Origin: Craterostigma plantagineum
Taxonomy: Eukaryota; Streptophyta; Magnoliopsida; Lamiales; Linderniaceae
Direction of reading: 5' to 3'
DNA: 64,000 bases
Assembly: GCA_027422505.1 (NCBI GenBank)
Contig: JAPQWV010000367.1
Location: 310,001 to 374,000 of the forward strand
Shown piece by piece: positions 33,438-45,639 of the stretch. The notes beneath the pieces are model-generated. The model did not search any database. It was not told where the DNA came from and saw only the letters and a program-made list of their open reading frames with translations. The translations under genes and the position numbers were made by a program. Numbering within the stretch: position 1 is the stretch's first letter; every line of letters starts with the position of its first letter.

Positions 33438-34400
33438 TTGGGAAATCTAAAGAAAAATACTCATTTATATAAAAAATTTGCAAGTCATCACATTTTTCTT
33501 TGGATGCGTTTAGTTGAATAGATAAGCCAAGATAAAAGGACGATTTATCCAACACAATCTTGTTCACTTTCCAAAGTAAAATTTATGCAAAGTCCGATAT
33601 AATTTTAAAGCACGCTATAATAATCTAACAAACGTTGGGTAACTCATCTCATATGGATGGCCTTAATCCAAATCCTACTAATGCTATGAAATGACAACTA
33701 TGCCCTTTGAAATGACTATTCCACCATATTATAAAATTATGGTTATTTTATGTGCTTTTAAATGATAAAAATATTAAGCATATCTAATTTATTCTTTACT
33801 TCATCGCGATCAAAATGATATCCATATTTATATTTTTCAATATTCATGGGAACAAGTTTTTTATAGAAAGATTTTTACATAAGCCAATGATAGAACGGTA
33901 AATTAATATGCTAATCTAATATATCCTTATTTTTATCTTGGAATGTAAACAAGATAATAATCTATCCAATCCCAATGCATTAATGGAAACTAAACAAGAT
34001 ATGTTAAGATGATAAGATAAATTAAATCTCCTTTTCTTTTGTTACAAACTAAACGCAGCCTTTATATATAGATACCTATTAGGATAAATGTTTTGCACTG
34101 GTATCTCTTCCGCCGCAAGTACCTCATAAAACACATTTAGGTACCGTAGAGAAATGTATTGTGGTACACAAATACAGTGACAAAATGATACATCATATAA
34201 CACATTTTGGTACCTTAAAGAACGTATATAGGTACCATATGTGGGTATCATATAAATTATTGATGTGATAGGTAATAATATAAAAAGGTACGTCGAGACT
34301 GGGAAAATTGTAGAAACAATCGAAGGGGTACTTGTATAAAAAATTTCTGACAAAGATACTGACTTGCAAATTTTTTATATAAACAAGTACTTTTATGTAA
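33438..34400. mobile_element. RepA copy 3, split by a nested MITE
   Basis: The left end gggaaatctaaagaaaaatac...ttgcaagtca (about 33438-33490) and the remainder (34064-34400: gatacctattaggataa, tttgcac, ccgccgcaagtacc, ending gcaaattttttatata) belong to one RepA element. It was separated by the insertion at 33502-34060. Confidence 0.6.
33502..34060. mobile_element. MITE with GGATGCGTTTAG termini nested in RepA copy 3
   Basis: Left end ggatgcgtttagttgaata; right end, on the other strand, ggctgcgtttagtttgtaac. Both flanks read TTT (33499-33501 and 34061-34063). Interior A/T-rich and without coding sequence. The three-base duplication would suit a Harbinger-like element, but T-T-T is not the usual target. 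Confidence 0.6.
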
Positions 34401-34529
34401 ACTCACCTATATTTTTTTCATTTGTAATTAGCACTTTTATTAACTTCGATAGTTGAATCTAAATACTCGACTTTCAATGGATTAATTTCCACGTTCATGC
34501 GACCCGCCCCAAGTCACACAAACATCGAT

Positions 34530-35243
34530 AGTCTCGGGAATGGCGAGCCGAAAACTCGCCGGAGGTCGTCGAAAATGGCCGGAGAACTCAGCTGTTCGAA
34601 CTGAGCAGAGAAGGCTGAAGAACAGAGGTGTTGATGGCGCGACGTACATCTACCGTTCGATCTATGCGCGCCAGATCGGAGGGCCGAGAATGAAAGCCAG
34701 AGGATTTAATCTCAGGTGACGGATGACACGCGAAGCTGATCGATGGTTCAGATTAAAAGGCTCAAGTTGGCGCGGATGATGAACTTCGACCGTTAGATGA
34801 AGATCGGACGATCCATAGGGAAGGCGCGAATTCACTTATAAACGCATCACGCGTTTCTTGCATGTTCACGCGAGATGGCACGGGCGACGTGGCAGCCCGC
34901 GGTGCGTTTGATCGGATGAAATCAACGGATGGGATAAATTCGATCATCATGCTTTAATCATGTTCAGCTCTTTATATATAAGTATTGCGATTTCGAGTTA
35001 CCATCTTTGAGCGTCTGTATCTTTTCGTAGAGTGAGAATCTCGGTGTGCGTTAAACATAAGAGTTGTAGAGGGCACGGCGCAGTGTAACTCTTGTGTTGG
35101 GATTAATACGAAAGGAGGCTCGGTTGATCCGTGAACGTAGGCCAAAATTCAGGCCGCACCACGTTAAAACTGTTGTTAGTGTGTGAGTTTGGGTGCTTTT
35201 CTTGGTTCGATTGAGCTCCAAATAGCTCAATTCGATTCCTAAC
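34530..35243 (-). mobile_element. Solo LTR, same family as 6809-7574, reverse orientation
   Basis: Read on the minus strand it starts TGTTAGGAATCGAATTGAG and shares the cgttaaa...acgtggtgcggcc, ctcctttcgtattaat and gccgtgccctctacaa core, and the ctcgccggag/ttttcggctcgcc 3' end, with the LTR at 6809. The end near 34530 is not sharply defined. No internal region present. Confidence 0.6.
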
Positions 35244-35531
35244 ACTAGCATATACGAAATCTACATTGAATCCTCGTTCGAAGGCGTCCATTTCATAACA
35301 GACAGTAGTAATGAAGTTTTTGAAACATCGATTAAGGAAATTTAACAACTTACCTCAACCACTAAATTAACACAACAGATTATAAATGAACTAATTCTAT
35401 AAATTTTAAAATAAAAAGAAAAATCCATTTCAAATTAAAATCAAATAACGAGGGAGATTGTGTTTATGTGATCATGAGAAAAATAGCCAATCACCAAAAA
35501 ACAGACCAAACTGTTCTTTTTTCCCTCATTA

Positions 35532-38480
35532 CTAGCTTGAGTTGGAGTAAAACTGCCAAGCAACAGCAATTCCAGCAACTAACAAAACCTTGGCGATCAG
35601 CTTAGATTTCGGTCGTGAATTCTCTTCAACTACTTCGTCTTCCTCAGCGTGACGTTTTCCTCGCAGTTTAGAATACAATTTCGATAGCATCGAAGACAAT
35701 GGACCTTTCTTCCTTAAAGCTGCAGAAAGTAAAAACCAACATCAATGGGCTGTCCGTAACTTATGTGGTGATAGATATGCAATTAATCTCACCTTTGCTT
35801 TTTAGAAGCCTCTCTTCCTCAGCCACGCGCCTTCGAAGTGTGTTGAGCAGAGATCCAAAGTACAGTGCAAAAACAGTGCACGTAATGGTGATAACGTTGT
35901 AAGGCATGCTGAAATCGGGAGTTGTCAAAGGCACAAGTAGGACTTCGGTGTATGATAGGACGGGGCTCTTTTCCTTCATTAACGATATAATGAGCGTTAT
36001 CTATGTATCGAGGAAAAACAAGTCGGATATTTCAGTAGCAGTAGTAACGTATACCTGTAACTTGGATAGAAGTGGAACCTTCTTTACCAAGGAATGGTTT
36101 TCAAAGTTCACGTTTGATGCAAAGTCGGTGAAGCTTATTACAGCGGACGGGATGTCAAACCCTTGGTTAGCATCTGGAGGATATTCGTCTATGTGTAGAA
36201 ATCCCTGTAAGAACCAGAAATTAATATCAGAGATTAGTTGGTAGATAGATATCCATAACAAGTATGACCAAGCTCATAAAATCAGCTACCATGGCTCCAG
36301 AAACACATAATACCTTTCTACTACCCGACTACTAAAGGGCATCATCGTGTTACAGTTTCTTTTCTATACAATTTCGATTGGAGACAGAGAAACAAAGAGA
36401 AAAGGTGAATTGTAGATGAATTAACAAGTCAACAACTTTAGTTATGGTACTGAATGAGATGGCACATACCATATCGTGGTAGATATATGATCTTACTCCT
36501 GTTTCTAAATCCTTGTTCTTTAGAGCAGTTGAGCGTTATAATTGTTAAGATACTGTAGCCAGTAATGACATTAAGCGTACCTTATCAAACTCCAAGGTTA
36601 AGGAAGCAGTTTTAACACCAGCGGGTAATTTCAAGACCATTTCCATCACCCCTGGAGAAATCTTGTCTTCAGATGGCGAAACACGGACCTTCTCAATGTT
36701 CTCCGATGCAGTTTGTCGTATTCCATCTATGTACACTTCAAGAGTGTGATAGTAGACTTTGACGTACCAAGGCACCACTTGAAAGATATAAACCCTCAAC
36801 CAGCAATCTGCCTCCTCAGAACTAGTTTTCCGTAAATGTTTGGTTCCAGTGGATTTCAGGGAGATGGCTATTCCGCCTCTTTCATTTCCGCTACCCAATA
36901 AAAATCTGCTGGCACGCAAAGGTGCTTGCTCGGATGACCATGCCACGGGGACCTTCCAACTTAGTCCCACATCTAATTGCTTATATTCGTCATAATTTTC
37001 AACTGGAAATTCATAAAGGATGGATCCTTCTTTGTCTGGGCTCCCTAATTCTTTTACAACCGTAGTGGGAGGAGATGTCAGTTCAAATATAGAGTTCTCT
37101 TGAAAGACCTCATGAATAAAAGTTCCAGTTGTTTGTGCTTCACCGTTTTTCAACAAGTTGTTCAGTTCTGAAATAAGACTCTTCTCGAATTGCACATACA
37201 CATGGGCTGACTTAGAAAGAGAACATTTGCTACTTATGCTCCTGCCGAATAAGGAACTAAGAGACCAATTCGGCTGCAGAGATTTACCCCAAAACGTCTC
37301 CCGATCCCCCAAACTGTTTGGTTGAAGAACAACTGTCAGAGTTTGAGAAAGCACAATCCCAGAACGTGATTCTGATGCATCATGTTCATCTGACTTCAAA
37401 TGCAGTCTCTGAGAATGATAGTAGCCCCTGTATATAGATGGTCGGTCCATCAGATAAGCAACCCCAGCTTTGTCCCGGCAAGGAAGCAATTTCAACCAAG
37501 GAGTAAGGTTCTCAGTGCAAACAGCCTCACGAGGCAAAGTGCCATAACGTAATTTTCCTGATGAGGAATGAAAGCTCCACTGAGGTGCAGAGTAAGCAGT
37601 TGAATGTTCCAAGAAATTGATTGAAGCACAAAAGAGTCCAGAAAGAGCATGGGTTAGGTTTTTCCAGGAATTCTCAACCTGATCTTCAGGAACATCGAAA
37701 TCAGCCCATAACTCAACACCAGGAGGCTTTGCATTTAAACTTGACATAGGATCATATCCTCCCCAACGTTCATAGTTCCAACGACCTTGCGTGAAAGACA
37801 GTTCCATTTCTCGGATTTGGAACTTGTGAACCTGCATAAAGTCTACCGTTAAGGTAACCTCTACTTATTTACTGAAGCATCTTTCAGAGAAATTGGTAAG
37901 TTATTTGGTAATGAACAAGGTTATTCACATCTAGCAAAATCCATTTCATTCCGTCCTCATTGAAACTAAACTACTCCATACTCAAGAGTCAAGACAACTC
38001 AGCTACATCCCACAATCTCCAATTTATCGGATTATAAATATTAACCAAACAATCACACAATTCAACCTCGTATTGTGCAAACACAAGTAATTCGAATCAA
38101 CAAAGGAATGAATTTTTACAGTTCCACTTGAGTCCGAACCATTAATTTAACTTCAAACAAACAAGCAATCACCCTCCATATTATTCTTGAAGCACAATCA
38201 ATATTCATGACAATCAGCAGCAGATAAGAAAAGGAACAAAAACCGAACGTAATGGAAGTACCAGCTGATAAATAGACTTTGGGAAGATACGGTGGTGCCT
38301 GCCATATATCCGCGTCGGAGGCGCACTAGTTTCAAAGTGGAAATGGGCCAACACTTTCCGATCGGGCAACGGTCTCAGCAACAACGCTTCCGTGAACTCT
38401 TCATCCAACTCCTCCGCCTCCAACGCACAAGTCGAAATCAGAAACAACAACAACAAATAGGTGAATCCGACCGAATTCAT
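35532..38480 (-). CDS. PIGT: GPI transamidase subunit PIG-T (Gpi16)
   Basis: Five minus-strand exons: 38480-38262, 37831-36581, 36204-36055, 35973-35793 and 35719-35532, all in phase, 662 aa. An N-terminal signal peptide (residues about 1-20, [13 protein letters not shown]) precedes [26 protein letters not shown], a hallmark of Gpi16. The large exon carries the lumenal beta-rich domain ([45 protein letters not shown]). Two membrane helices follow: [22 protein letters not shown] (about 565-588) and [16 protein letters not shown] at the end. PIG-T stabilises the transamidase and cross-links to the catalytic PIG-K by a disulfide; a Cys in the expected GLFCASIN block is present. Acceptor of exon 4 is weak (gaag). 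Transcribed away from cytochrome b5 and towards the SAM/PIG-S pair. Confidence 0.93.
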
Positions 38481-38695
38481 CGAACGGGCATCAGGTGCAC
38501 ACAGTTCACACTATACCGCTTTCGACCGAACTTCAGTAAAAGAGACTTCTCTCTTTCAAATACGATCTATCGATCATTCGGTTATTGGGGTTATATTGGG
38601 CTTTTCATATCTGTTTTCAAGCCCATTTCCGACTTTTAATAAGTTCACCTATTTTCAGTGGTGTGTGTGCGTGCGTGCAACTTTTTGGTTTAAAA
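38481..38695. promoter_or_regulatory. PIG-T upstream region
   Basis: About 215 bases of non-coding DNA between the PIG-T start and a transposon arm. The transposon has thus landed very close to the PIG-T promoter. Confidence 0.4.
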
Positions 38696-38696
38696 A

Positions 38697-39914
38697 TGAG
38701 AAAATCACTTTTAGTCCCCGATATTTTTTATATTGGCGTTTTTTGTCCCCCGATGTTTCGTCTTGCCACATTTAATTCCTCTAGTTGTCCAACTTAACCA
38801 TTTCTGGTCCCGGTTGGATTAAACGTAAATTGGGATGAAATTTCATCATTAGAGTCGCACGTAAAGTACTACAATCTTTTAAAAAACTGTCTATACGCAT
38901 GGCCGGAGCCAGAAAATCACTTGAGGGTAGGCAAAGAAAATAAATATAACATATAACTGTTTTTCTCAAAAATTTTAATTTGACAGCATAGTTAAAACCA
39001 TATTCATCTTCAACAAACTTTCGGAAAATAAATATTTCTTCTTGCTACTAGGTCTTGATTAAAATATGCAAAACGTTTGTATTATAGTATCATGATATAT
39101 GAAACTTATTACTTTCACTCATATTGAGTTTGTTGATGTAGAACATGCGAATTGCAATACCAAGAAAATAGTTAATAAATAAAACAATAACATTATGAAT
39201 AGGTTCAAACAAATTATAAAATAAAAACAATAAAATGGTGGTTAAATAAGAACACGCAAAAATTGAAAAGAAAATTTAATAATGTTCAATCAAAGCGAAT
39301 TGAATAAATAAAGGCAATCTTGATCTTGCCAAGTAATTAAAGGAATCATAAAAGGTTAACTATATCTATAGTCTAGACATATATTAGTAAACTGCTCATG
39401 TTCTATTAAAGTCAAAGATTGTGCTGAAAGAAAATGTTTTTATCTAATAACAGAGATACCATCAATTTATTATATTAACATATATATATTATATGGTATA
39501 CATATATATTGAATAAAATCTCAGGGTAGGCAAGTGCCTACCCTCGCAAATATGCCTGCCAGCTCCGCCCATGTCTATCCGTCCGTTGATCTTAAAATCC
39601 CCAAAACCTGTCTCCTTCAGCACTCAATTTAGATTTTATGGTCTCGATTATAGGACTTGATTATGTAATGAATGAGATAAATTCATGGGATTTTAAGATG
39701 AACGGACGTATAGACGGTGTTTTGGAAGATTATAGTACATTACGTGCGATTCTCATGATGTAATTTCGTCCCAATTTACGTTTAATCCAACTGGGAGACC
39801 AAAATTGGTTAGATTGGACAACTAGAGAGACTAAATGTGGCAAGTCGAAACATCAGGGACCAAAAATGCCCATAGTGAAAACATCGGGGACCAAGAGTGA
39901 TTTTCTCCCGTTTG
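38697..39914. mobile_element. Mutator-like long-TIR element (outer)
   Basis: The left arm (38697-38890: gagaaaatcacttttagtc, ttgtccaacttaaccattt, ggttggattaaacgtaaatt) returns as its reverse complement at about 39700-39914. This gives inverted repeats of roughly 200 bases. Flanks read gtttaaaaat and gtttgaaaat, a near-perfect 9-10 base direct repeat, as for Mutator-like elements. No transposase is seen. Confidence 0.75.
38898..39581. mobile_element. Second element nested inside the outer long-TIR element
   Basis: Termini atggccggagccagaaa and, other strand, atgggcggagctggcag. Both are followed inward by a gggtaggca string. Flanking gtctatacg and gtctatccg form a 9-base target duplication with one mismatch. 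The core is A/T-rich, no ORF. A related arm occurs near 8545. Confidence 0.75.
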
Positions 39915-39937
39915 AAAATATATATTAGTTGAAAAAG

Positions 39938-40368
39938 GGGGATTTTACATAAAAATATCCATTAATATAAACAATTAGCAAATCAGCACCATGTCAGTAT
40001 TTTTTTATATGCAGATACCTGTCAAACAAATTTTATGCATATTGGTACCTGCACGCCGCAAGGTACATCATATCACACGTTTAGACTAGTTACCATAAAG
40101 AAACGTATTGTGGTACGTAATACAGCTGAAAAATGGTACCACAGTCTAGCTTGTCGCAAGGTACTATATGGAACGCATATATGTACCATATTATGGGTAC
40201 CATATAGATGCGTAACGTGTTACACAATGCACGTATAAAAAGGTACGTCAATACCGGAAAAATGATACGCACAGTCGAACGGGTACTTATCTAACAATTT
40301 TCTGACATGGGTACTGATTTGCAAATTTTTTATACAATTGGGTATTTTTATATAGATTCACACAAAAA
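39938..40368. mobile_element. RepA copy 4
   Basis: Begins gggggattttacataaaaat, has gcaaatcagcacc, ttatgcatattggtacctg, cgccgcaaggtac, many ggtac strings, and ends gcaaattttttatacaattggg. Confidence 0.6.
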
Positions 40369-40461
40369 AAGTATAAACGCTTAGAAAAAATAAAAACGTC
40401 ACTCATCTAATACAAAATATTTGACTGAAGCATTGCAATCTATTATCTACAAAAATAAGAA

Positions 40462-40890
40462 GGTGAATCTATAGAAAATACCCAATTGGATAAAATTTTT
40501 ACACATAGGTACTCATGTCAGAAAATTTTACAGATAGGTATCCGATTTTATTTTTACCAATTTTTTTAGTCATGTCGTACCTTCCTGTGTGTATACTGCG
40601 TACCATAACACTTTGATATATGGTACTTAAATATAGCATACGTCGTACCTACGGCATACCTATTACACGTGTGTTACATATGGCGTATCTAAATATAGCA
40701 TATGTCGTACCATTTTCTGTTATATAGGGTACCCAAATGTGTTGATATAGGGTACACAAATGTGTTGTATGGTGTACTTTCGGTTATCGGGTACCTATGT
40801 GCAAAAAAATTATTACCTACAAATAAAAAAATCCTGACAGGTACTAAATGACAAGTTTTTATCCAAATAGATACTTATTTGTAAAGAACC
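40462..40890. mobile_element. RepA copy 5 (divergent, opposite orientation)
   Basis: Starts ggtgaatctatagaaaatacc, contains gtaccttcctgtg, tgtgttgatatagggtac and gtgcaaaaaaattatt, and ends near gatacttatttgtaaag. The gtgcaaa end lies to the right, so it is reversed relative to copy 4. Confidence 0.55.
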
Positions 40891-41177
40891 CAAATAAGAA
40901 CTAACCAATTAAGGTATGAAATTCAATAAATATTAAGAATTCCCAAGACGTAATTATTGCAAAGCGGACAATTCCCTCGTTGGACCAAAAGCTCCCTCGA
41001 ATACAGCCTGCAAAAGGTGTGTCCGCAGGGGATAAAAGCCGCACCTTTATGCCTTACCATGCACACGCAGCAGCTGCCTTACTCACCTTCGCCGCCACCG
41101 TCGTCGCCGTCGTCTTCCTCGCCGTCAGTTAATTATATGTGCTATGTTTAGTCTATTACTTATTTATTACATAAAAT

Positions 41178-41602
41178 TAGGGTTGTCAACGGGGCGGGTT
41201 CGGGGCGGGGATCTAATCCCCGTCCCCGCCCCGCGAGGCAAACGGGGATGAAATCGTCCCCGTCCCCTTGAGGATTCCCCGCCCCATCTTAATTGTTTAA
41301 AAAATATTAATTTATATTATTTTAATATTATTTAAACTATATTTTATCATTACTTATATTATTTAAACAATATTTTAATCATATTTATATTATTTTAATA
41401 TTATTTAATTATAATAATATTAATTGAATATAATATATATTATTTAAATAATCGGGGCGGGGCAGGGAACGGGGCGGGGATATCCGCGGGGAAAAATTCC
41501 CCCCCGTCCCCGCCCCGTGGGGGTAGAGTAGCGATGATTCCCCGCCCCTTTCGGGGCGGATCCCCGCGGGGACGGGGAATCCCCGCCCAATTGACAACCC
41601 TA
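41178..41602. mobile_element. hAT-type non-autonomous transposon, GC-rich arms, second copy
   Basis: Termini TAGGGTTGTCAACGGGGCGG and TAGGGTTGTCAATTGGGCGG (other strand). CATAAAAT flanks both ends (41170-41177 and 41603-41610). Same layout as 25657-26142: arms of ggggcgggga runs and an A/T core. Confidence 0.9.
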
Positions 41603-41948
41603 CATAAAATCCGTGAGATAAAGGTATTGAGTCTAAAATCCGTTAGATAGAGTTCTATTTTTTTAAAAAAAAAATAAAGTAAAATATTACGATAATTTCA
41701 CCTATCTTTGACAATGGAGTTTGACCTTCGATTAGCCCAAGCGCAAGCCCAACCTTTCCTTTTCTGCCTTCTCTTTTAGAATTATTTTTCTTTTTTCATT
41801 AATATATTCACTCTCCCATCTCACCCACCACAGCTCACATATACCTTTTCAGCTCCTCACATTCACACCACCTTCTTCAACCTAAGTCCGTATCTCATCA
41901 TTTCTTTCGTTCCCATTCTATTCGTGTTTTTGACCACATATCTTAGAA

Positions 41949-43051
41949 ATGTCTAAGGTTTATTCATTGGAGGAGGTTTCCAAACACAACACGAACGAGG
42001 ATTGTTGGCTGATCATTGGCGGCAAGGTACCAAATCGCAAATTTCAGATATTTTTCGTACAGTTCATTTTGGTACGTAGATCTGCTTTAGATTCAACTAA
42101 GATCACTTTTTTGGACGAATATCCCTTCTTTTCATTTCGTCTGGGTTCCTTCTCTTGTGCTGTTAGCTCAATCTCTGGTTAATTTTTATTTCTCTTTGAT
42201 TGCTGCCTTTGCTTGAAGTGATTGGACCTTGTGTGTTAGTGCGATAGTGTGCCTAATTGTATCAGATCCCCATTGTTTTATTGTTTATGAAGGAGCTCAG
42301 ATTATCATTCTTAAACCTCTTCCATTTCTCTGTTTCATACTTATCCGATTTTACGTCGATGGATTGTCCCGATAATCATTCGCTTTCTGGGGATTTTCGA
42401 TGAAATTCTGTGGAGCTAAATCAATCTTCAAGACATTCTTGCAACTTATAAAAGCTATGATTTGGACCTGAGTTTCTCATGTTGAATACACTATCAATAA
42501 GGTTATGATGTATATAAGCTATGCACATCATAAGAGTCATTGAAACAACTAAAGCAATGCTTACGCATTGGTATAAATACCTTACACACTATTTTCATGT
42601 AAATAGGTTTACGACGTGACCAAGTTCTTGGACGACCATCCAGGCGGCGATGAAGTTCTAGTCACCTCCACGGGTAAAATTCTTTTCTGTAATAAAATCC
42701 TCGGAACAAATCTATTACTCCATCAGCACACGATTATAGACTTTATGTATCACGTCGTATTATATCGTTTTGTTACCAGGGAAAGATGCTACTGACGATT
42801 TCGAAGATGTTGGGCACAGCACGACGGCAAGGGCAATGTTGGAAGAGTACTACGTAGGGGACATCGATTCGTCGACTATTAGTACGACAGTCCCCAAGAC
42901 AACGTATGCTCCCCCAAAACAAGCCCAAGCGGACCAAGACAATAATAGGTCCTCTGATTTCCTCGTCAAACTCCTTCAATTCTTAGTTCCTCTCGCAATT
43001 CTGGGCGTGGCTGTTGGCGTTCGTTTCTACACCAAATCCTCGTCGTCTTGA
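41949..43051 (+). CDS. CB5: Cytochrome b5, tail-anchored ER form
   Basis: Exons 41949-42026, 42607-42673 and 42780-43051 give 138 aa. The heme fold is complete: [29 protein letters not shown], then the two axial histidines in DDHPGGDE and VGHSTTARAML. An acidic/Pro linker precedes a single C-terminal membrane helix (LVKLLQFLVPLAILGVAV) and a short RFYTKSSSS tail, as in ER-located plant b5. It donates electrons to fatty-acid desaturases and hydroxylases and to some P450s. A P450 sits in the same window, but a functional link would be guesswork. Confidence 0.95.
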
Positions 43052-43411
43052 GAGGGTATAATATCGACAAAATGGGGTAGTTTCGATGCAATGAAACATT
43101 ATAGTAGTAATAAGTCCTGGGTGCAAGACTGCTCTTTGATGTGTCGTTGATGTTTGCTGATCCTCATATTATGTTCTTTGTGATGAAAACCAAGAGATTA
43201 TAAATTAACTAGGTTTATGGAAGACCATGTTTTTCGTTCACTTGGCTTTCATATTTCTTGCTTATTGTTACTACCTTTGCACTAACATGTTATTGTTCCT
43301 TTTACAACTGCAATTATTCTTACATACAAGGAAAAGCATGGAAAAGATCATTGCCAATATGATCCTTAATCTACAACAGATTAAAAAAACACTATGCCTT
43401 CAGATCATTCT

Positions 43412-43792
43412 TCACCTTCGGCTGAACAAGGGAAACCATCTTTCTTGCAAGGAAGTGTGATGATAGGTCATAATCATAAGAAATATGAGGAGAATAGCAA
43501 CGCCGAGGGGCGAGCCACCGGCCCTATGGAGCGAGTCCTTGTCCGAGCCATAGTTGGACCGCTGGGTTCGATCGTAGCCAAGCCAGTGGACCAATAGGAG
43601 GAGCAGGACTGGGAAAACCATGAAGCTAAGCTTGATCTGATCCATAAAGTCCCCGAGGAAGAAATCGTAATTTGCGTACCAAGTGAAGGTCAAGAAGAGG
43701 AAGATGATTGTCAAGAAGAGGATGAAGTGTAAGGGTAAGGAGAAGTATTGCATGAATTCTTGGTAATAGGAGTTGTAGTACTTTGTTGCCAT
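43412..43792 (-). CDS. Small plant-specific membrane protein, function unknown
   Basis: Intronless, 126 aa. Start MATKYYNSYYQEFMQYFSL. Hydrophobic helices at about residues 20-38 (FILFLTIIFLFLTFTWY), 54-70 (LSFMVFPVLLLLLVHWL) and 96-109 (LGVAILLIFLMIM), and a conserved KDSLHRAGGSPLGVA block and HHTSLQERWFPL end that I recognise from a plant family of short uncharacterised transmembrane proteins. The 5' side has a T-run and a leader of unknown length. Confidence 0.75.
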   Translation of the reverse strand: MATKYYNSYYQEFMQYFSLPLHFILFLTIIFLFLTFTWYANYDFFLGDFMDQIKLSFMVFPVLLLLLVHWLGYDRTQRSNYGSDKDSLHRAGGSPLGVAILLIFLMIMTYHHTSLQERWFPLFSRR

Positions 43793-45100
43793 TGTTTTTT
43801 TTTTTTTTTTTTGCTTTTTTGAGATTTTCTTTTGAGAATGAGGTTATGGGCTTTTGATGGAGATGAAGGGTGGGTTTTTATATGTGCGTTGAGAGTTTGT
43901 GCTTGTGAAAAAAAGGGTGATATTCGAGAACTTTTTTCTTTTTGGGCCGACCAAAGAATCTACTTACATGCATTATAGAGGGATGGGAAGGGAAGACGAA
44001 TATGTTGTAATAAAAAGAAAAGGTTAGGCTTTATGTAAAGTAGAGAATCTTTGTCGTGGTATAGATGGAAGTAATGTGTCTCTTCACTATTTGAAGGGAA
44101 GAGAGTTACCCTCGTTTATACTTTTCATGTATATCAAACACACACACACACACATATATTAACAATACAACTGTTCTCTAGTTGTTGGGGCTGAGATTAA
44201 AGCCATCTATGTCTGACCTTGAGAGTTGAGAGTTTGAGTTGGAATGTTCGAATATATAGATGGATTTTTTTATTTTTTTTATTAGAAGATGGGTTATTGG
44301 GTACGAACGACCCGACCCATCTTCGTACTACTTAAGGCACCGCATGCAATAATGCGAACTACCCATGAAGATATGGCACTAATTATTAATTGATAGGGGG
44401 ACCTAATTTTAAATAACGAACGTATGTATAATCACGTACACTGATTGGCAATCATCAGTTCCAGCCAGCCTAACATTGCTGAGAAAGTATTTATTGTAAT
44501 TCAATGCAAAAATTACAACGATGTGTACGTGTTTGATTGAATGAATTGAATCTATAAGGTACATCGTCTACTGATGGATCATATTATAAAGTAACATAGT
44601 GATTTACATAGGAACTTAATGGTTGCTCTCGTATACATAACTAAAGTCAAAGACCATCAATGAAATAAAACAATTATACAAGTTTCATATTTAGATTAAT
44701 TTTTCTCTTATTCCGACGTCGAGTCGAGATTTTCTTTTACTTATATTTGCATCAAAATGACCTCTCGCCCAAAAATCTCTTGTGATAAAATGACCGTTCT
44801 AAGCCAAGCTAAGTGGTTGTCTTAAATGACATTTTCAATTATATATGGTTTATCTCTCACAATTATAATTTATATATAGCATTATTGTCTATTGATGATA
44901 TATTGTCGGTGATAATTGGCCAAAATATATTTGCAATTACCATCGTGCATCGTCTTATATCCATTTAAAATCCAATTCCACTCCCACGTGCACAACGTTC
45001 TCGCTCAAAGCTCGACTACTCTATATCCTTTTTTTGTTCAGATAATTCGAATTGTATATTCGAGTTACATCCTGTCCTGCCACAACAAAAATAAGAAAAC

Positions 45101-45145
<45 letters not shown>

Positions 45146-45169
45146 TAATAATAATAATAATAATAATAT
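45101..45169 (+). repeat. (AAT)n microsatellite
   Basis: Some 22 AAT units with one interruption (aaaataat near 45142). Confidence 0.95.
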
Positions 45170-45639
45170 CAAAAAAAAAAACATCCATCTGTATTATCAT
45201 ACACGTCGCAGCAACAGTAAACGAACAACACAATTGATAACAACATTTATCTAACTCCCATTCAAACCCCACATCTATTAATTTCTCGAACTTCCCTTAC
45301 GGACTTGACATGTACATCAAGGCATAGTGACATCTTTAAGTTATATTAGAAGCCTCTAGCTATATATATATATATATATTATATATATATATAATATATA
45401 TATATACATTCAGAGATGGTACGGTGACATTGCGTGAGCACCATCCGTGGCACATGCTATGTAGCATTTTTTGCAACTTTGACGGGTTCACTAATCCCAT
45501 GTGTAGGTTATAGATCAATAAAAAATCCCATCGTATGCCGATTTGGTGCGTTGATGTGGTTGGTGCTCACGAAGGTGCCCACGCAAGGTGAGCATCATAA
45601 CAATACTCTATATATATATATATATTGCATAATATATAT

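Noticed and set aside
40957..41151. Small Pro/Ser-rich frame before the hAT element
   Set aside because: Low-complexity C-rich stretch with no conserved motif or downstream exon.
45052..45272. Open frames encoding poly-Asn or poly-Leu/Ile on both strands
   Set aside because: They are translations of the (AAT)n microsatellite and carry no domain or splice context.
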